NCBI GenBank assembly: GCA_020346205.1
Contig: CP070776.1
Coordinates: 855,363-881,131, forward strand
Length of the DNA stretch: 25,769 bases
Direction: 5' to 3'
Origin: Deltaproteobacteria bacterium
Lineage (GTDB): Bacteria; Desulfobacterota; Desulfobulbia; Desulfobulbales; BM004
Shown here: positions 24,014 to 25,769 of the stretch, in pieces
Position numbering within the stretch: the first letter of the stretch is position 1
Layout: each line of letters begins with the position of its first letter
The notes under the pieces: generated by a model
What the model was told of the DNA's origin: nothing
What the model saw: only the letters and a program-made list of their open reading frames with translations
Databases searched by the model: none
Program-made: the position numbers and the translations under genes

Positions 24014-25192
24014 ATGAGTAAACAAACTCTAAAAGTGCGGACTCCCCAGTTCCCTCTCTATTCTGAAGCACGACATCTTCTGAAAATTTTTGAGGGTATT
24101 TCGCAATCTGCTATCAAAAAAATGCTCAAAACCATTGAAGAGCAAACCGGAACACCGAGGCACCCAGTGGACTGGACCAACCCTGAATCCTGGATCCAAA
24201 AACGGTTAAGCGGCGAATCGGCTGTCCTGGCCCAGCGGATCTGGAAGGAAAGCAACAATGAAGTCAACCCCCGCCACGTATACGGTTCATACCTTTTTAT
24301 TAATAACTGCGGTTTGTTGACGGATAATGTTTTTGGAGTATACCAAATTACCACGAGGGGTCAGGCATTTCTTGATAACGACCCAAAGCTCCTGGCTGAA
24401 ATTGATGACAATGAAGGCATCCCTCACCTGTTGAGAATACTTTCTGGCAAAACTACGGCCAGAAGGCGCGATCTTTTGCCGGAGTGGAGTGATTTTTTAA
24501 GAGAGCACTCTCACTTCGGAACCCAGGCAACCATTAGGGATACGTTGCGCCGCAGGCTGAATAATCTTGTTGAAAGGGGCTATGTTTCCAGGGAAGGCGT
24601 AACATATCTTATCACCAAGAAAGGACTTGATTATGCCGAGCAGTTCACCCAGGCCGACCTTGATCAGAAACGCGATGTTGTCCGTGCCATAAAGGCTTTT
24701 AACCAGGAGCAGATGCAAAAGTTAAGCAGCCTGCTAGCCTTTATGCACCAGAGAGATTTTGAGTTTCTCGTACTGGAGTTGCTCGAATCAATGGGTTATG
24801 AAGATATAAAAATAACCAAGGAAAGCGGCAGCAAAGGCGTTGAGGTGACGGCTTTTATTCAGTCGGGCATCAGCACAGTCGCTGAAGTCATACATGCCAG
24901 GCGCTACCAAACATCAACTGGGCGGCCCGTACTAGATCAGCTCCGTGAAGCAATAACGCGCCATAACTGCCTACGCGGCACATTAATCACTCTGGGGCGA
25001 TTCACCAAGGATTGCAAAGAAGCCGCATTATCAACCGAGGCTATGCCAGTTAAACTTATCGACGGCAAGCATCTTCTGCAGCTACTGAGTGAGAACAAGA
25101 TTGGTGTCACCAAGCAATCAGTTTCACTCTATCATATTGATGATGAATATTTTTCATCATCCAGCGATACTTCAGCAACGTCTGAAAATTAA
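24014..25192 (+). CDS. mrr: Mrr-type restriction-endonuclease-fold protein with altered active site
   Basis: A 392-residue protein with the layout of Mrr type IV restriction enzymes. The N-terminal half has winged-helix features (about 20-125 and 135-215, with two ITTRGQ/ITKKGL-like ends). A C-terminal Mrr catalytic domain (about 245-365) includes GRPVLDQL, GTLITLGRFTKDC and KLIDGKHLLQLL. In active Mrr proteins the core reads roughly GxDG, then IQAKRY. Here the matching stretches are GVEV (Glu277) and IHARRY (His294, Arg296), so the Asp, Gln and Lys positions are all changed. It may bind DNA without cutting, or use a modified centre. The ribosome site is weak (AAGAAG). It starts 103 bp after mltD and converges on htpX with 12 bp between stops. 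Confidence 0.85.
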   Translation: MSKQTLKVRTPQFPLYSEARHLLKIFEGISQSAIKKMLKTIEEQTGTPRHPVDWTNPESWIQKRLSGESAVLAQRIWKESNNEVNPRHVYGSYLFINNCGLLTDNVFGVYQITTRGQAFLDNDPKLLAEIDDNEGIPHLLRILSGKTTARRRDLLPEWSDFLREHSHFGTQATIRDTLRRRLNNLVERGYVSREGVTYLITKKGLDYAEQFTQADLDQKRDVVRAIKAFNQEQMQKLSSLLAFMHQRDFEFLVLELLESMGYEDIKITKESGSKGVEVTAFIQSGISTVAEVIHARRYQTSTGRPVLDQLREAITRHNCLRGTLITLGRFTKDCKEAALSTEAMPVKLIDGKHLLQLLSENKIGVTKQSVSLYHIDDEYFSSSSDTSATSEN

Positions 25193-25204
25193 CAATTATT
25201 TGTC

Positions 25205-25769
25205 TTAGATCATGGCCCGCAAACGTTTTATACGTTCCTGAATTGGCGGATGTGTACTGAAAAGGCTTGCCATAGTACCACCTGCAAGGGGGTTGACTAT
25301 GTACATCTGGGCCGTAGCCGGATTAACCTTCATCGGCAGTCTGTGATTATATTCTTCCAGGCGCTGCAAAGCATTTGCCAAGGAAATGGGGTGGCCGCAA
25401 ATTTTAGCCCCTGTTGCATCAGCTAAGTATTCCCTGCTTCTTGAAATTGCCATTTGGATAATTGCCGCTCCCAGAGGAGCAATTATCATCATTACCAGCA
25501 TGGCAAATAGATTGCCGGGACCTTCGTCATCATTTCCCCCGCCACCTCCAAATATCATTGCCCATTGGGCCATTGTAGCGAGGTAACTTATTGCACCAGC
25601 CATAACAGCAGCAATGGAACTGATTAAAATATCACGATTCTTTATATGGCCGAGTTCATGGCCTATAACACCCTCAAGCTCATCCCGCTGCAAAAGTTGC
25701 AGCAACCCTTCGGTCACTGCAACCGCAGCATGCTCAGGATTGCGCCCGGTAGCAAAGGCATTAGGAGTC
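25205..25769 (-). CDS. htpX: HtpX-type M48 membrane metalloprotease, N-terminus beyond window edge
   Basis: The reading frame stays open to the window edge, so about 187 C-terminal residues are seen. HtpX is an inner-membrane zinc protease that degrades damaged membrane proteins, complementing FtsH. Motifs are [18 protein letters not shown], the zinc site HELGH, two hydrophobic segments ([16 protein letters not shown] and [16 protein letters not shown]) separated by a glycine-rich GGGGGN loop, the third zinc ligand in SREYLAD, and the C-terminal [13 protein letters not shown] signature. A GTG at 25717 is not the true start, because conserved family sequence continues upstream. It converges on the Mrr-like gene; no terminator is visible in the 12-bp gap. 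Confidence 0.96.
   Translation of the reverse strand, partial: TPNAFATGRNPEHAAVAVTEGLLQLLQRDELEGVIGHELGHIKNRDILISSIAAVMAGAISYLATMAQWAMIFGGGGGNDDEGPGNLFAMLVMMIIAPLGAAIIQMAISRSREYLADATGAKICGHPISLANALQRLEEYNHRLPMKVNPATAQMYIVNPLAGGTMASLFSTHPPIQERIKRLRAMI

Noticed and set aside
25139..25161. Nine-bp perfect hairpin GATGATGAA / TTCATCATC near the end of the Mrr-like gene
   Set aside because: It lies within the coding sequence (Asp and Ser codons), is AT-rich and lacks a U-tract, so it is unlikely to be a terminator.

Overview
The window looks like a chromosomal segment of a dissimilatory sulfate- or sulfite-reducing bacterium, most likely a Desulfobacterota (delta-type) lineage. The deciding evidence is a complete dsrA-dsrB-dsrD operon whose siroheme and ferredoxin cysteine patterns match reductive-type DsrAB, together with DsrD, which is typical of sulfite reducers rather than sulfur oxidisers. 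Base composition is moderate (around 45% GC by eye). A Desulfobulbales-like origin is a guess from gene content. I see no phage, insertion sequence, CRISPR array, rRNA or tRNA.

Layout from left to right. A 5'-complete, 3'-truncated glyceraldehyde-3-phosphate dehydrogenase gene (minus) faces away from metK-ahcY (plus), the two core enzymes of the activated-methyl cycle. These are followed by an unrecognised 386-residue protein with faint kinase-fold resemblance. It converges, with overlapping stop codons, on birA (minus). A near-perfect bidirectional terminator separates birA from the minus-strand dsrABD operon, which has a good sigma70-type promoter, a leader of about 150 nt and an upstream palindrome. 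Upstream of dsr, and also on the minus strand, lie a membrane-fusion protein and an RND efflux pump ending in their own terminator. Next comes a tiny ribosomal protein bTHX gene, then pgi, rpe, a fused two-domain M16 zinc protease and a class I O-methyltransferase. So almost everything from 4.9 to 19.5 kb reads leftward.

From 19.77 kb the strand switches. A small CxxC protein, gspA/exeA, gspB and a LysM-bearing MltD-type lytic transglycosylase form a plus-strand envelope operon, probably for remodelling peptidoglycan around a secretion apparatus. It is followed by an Mrr-type endonuclease-fold protein whose catalytic signature residues all appear substituted, and by a convergent, 5'-truncated htpX membrane protease.

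Most of the window is ordinary core metabolism. The items most worth a second look are the degenerate Mrr protein, the unassigned protein behind the SAM cycle with its intercistronic hairpin, the dsr control region (palindrome near -80 and a leader with competing hairpins), a possible three-way-junction RNA in the gap leader, and the 32-codon bTHX gene that length-filtered gene calling would miss. I did not find a convincing wholly new multi-gene system.
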